The notes beneath the pieces were generated by a model. That model did no database searches and had not been told where the DNA came from. It saw only the letters and a list, made by a program, of their open reading frames with translations. Below, piece after piece: positions 5,278 to 5,354 of a stretch of DNA of 5,354 nucleotides; positions within the stretch are counted from its first letter, which is position 1; each line of letters opens with the position of its first letter. The translations under genes were made by a program, and so were the position numbers. The stretch is from Bacillota bacterium (GTDB taxonomy: Bacteria; Bacillota; Sulfobacillia; RBS10-35; JAJYVM01), in the NCBI GenBank assembly GCA_021792015.1, contig JAJYVM010000292.1, positions 1 through 5,354 of the forward strand. The letters run 5' to 3'.

Positions 5278-5354
5278 ATGCAGCCGACGCTGACGGGTGA
5301 GGTCGTCACCCCACACGACCCGAGCTATCCGGCCGCCCGCATGGACTTCAACCG
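5278..5354 (+). CDS. Probable BBE-type FAD-linked oxidase, N-terminal fragment cut by window edge
   Basis: Only the first 25 full codons are present. The translation includes LTGEVVTPHDPSYPAARMDF. This resembles the N-terminus of berberine-bridge-enzyme-like FAD-binding oxidoreductases (PCMH/FAD_binding_4 with C-terminal BBE), in which 'LTG.VV.P.D..Y..AR..FN' precedes the flavin-binding domain. Such enzymes oxidise sugars or small molecules with covalently bound FAD. The assignment is from memory of that N-terminal pattern; the catalytic parts lie outside the window. The ATG at 5278 has no Shine-Dalgarno, which fits a leaderless mRNA. Nothing here links it functionally to the Tad genes, and a hairpin separates it from the gene before. 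Confidence 0.6.
   Translation, partial: MQPTLTGEVVTPHDPSYPAARMDFN

Noticed and set aside
1..5354. CRISPR array, tRNA/rRNA genes, insertion sequence or phage attachment site
   Set aside because: No spaced direct repeats, cloverleaf-like sequence, transposase or terminal inverted repeats were seen on either strand.

Overview
The window is very GC-rich and densely coding. It suggests a high-GC bacterium with strong Shine-Dalgarno sequences (AGGAGG, GGGAGG). Candidates are a Symbiobacterium-like high-GC Firmicute or a high-GC deltaproteobacterium. That placement is an inference from composition, the Tad genes, the c-di-GMP-I riboswitch and the Firmicute-like start of the last gene. No marker gene fixes it.

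Positions 1-3543 hold three consecutive same-strand genes of a Tad/Flp type IVc pilus (tight adherence) system. They are the 3' part of the secretion/assembly ATPase TadA (CpaF), the inner-membrane platform protein TadB, and its partner TadC. tadA and tadB overlap by ATGA, and tadC follows tadB after 14 nt with its own AGGAGG. No pilin (flp), tadE/F or prepilin peptidase gene is in the window, so the rest of the locus must lie upstream or elsewhere.

Positions 3544-3901 are a 358-nt regulatory interval. It starts with an AT-rich island, the likely promoter region. A c-di-GMP-I (GEMM-I) riboswitch aptamer at about 3632-3724 follows, and then an intrinsic terminator at 3745-3773. The 5' strand of the aptamer (CGGAGGC, 3635-3641) is an exact copy of part of the terminator's 3' arm (3763-3769). 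This suggests an antiterminator that excludes the ligand-bound fold, that is, a c-di-GMP OFF switch. A further 128-nt hairpin-rich leader leads to the gene.

Positions 3902-5200 encode a 432-residue protein with no signal peptide and no recognised enzyme motif. It appears to consist of two similar halves, each ending in a long helix, a turn and paired strands. This resembles lipid-binding TULIP (BPI/P47-like) domains, but the call is tentative. A perfect 13-bp hairpin follows the stop codon.

The last 77 nt begin another plus-strand gene, probably a BBE-type FAD-linked oxidase, cut by the window edge. It may be transcribed from its own promoter as a leaderless mRNA.

The unifying idea is c-di-GMP: the second messenger of surface attachment appears to control, through RNA, a putative lipid-binding protein gene placed directly behind the genes of an adhesive pilus machine. 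The same terminator would also stop transcripts running out of tadC.
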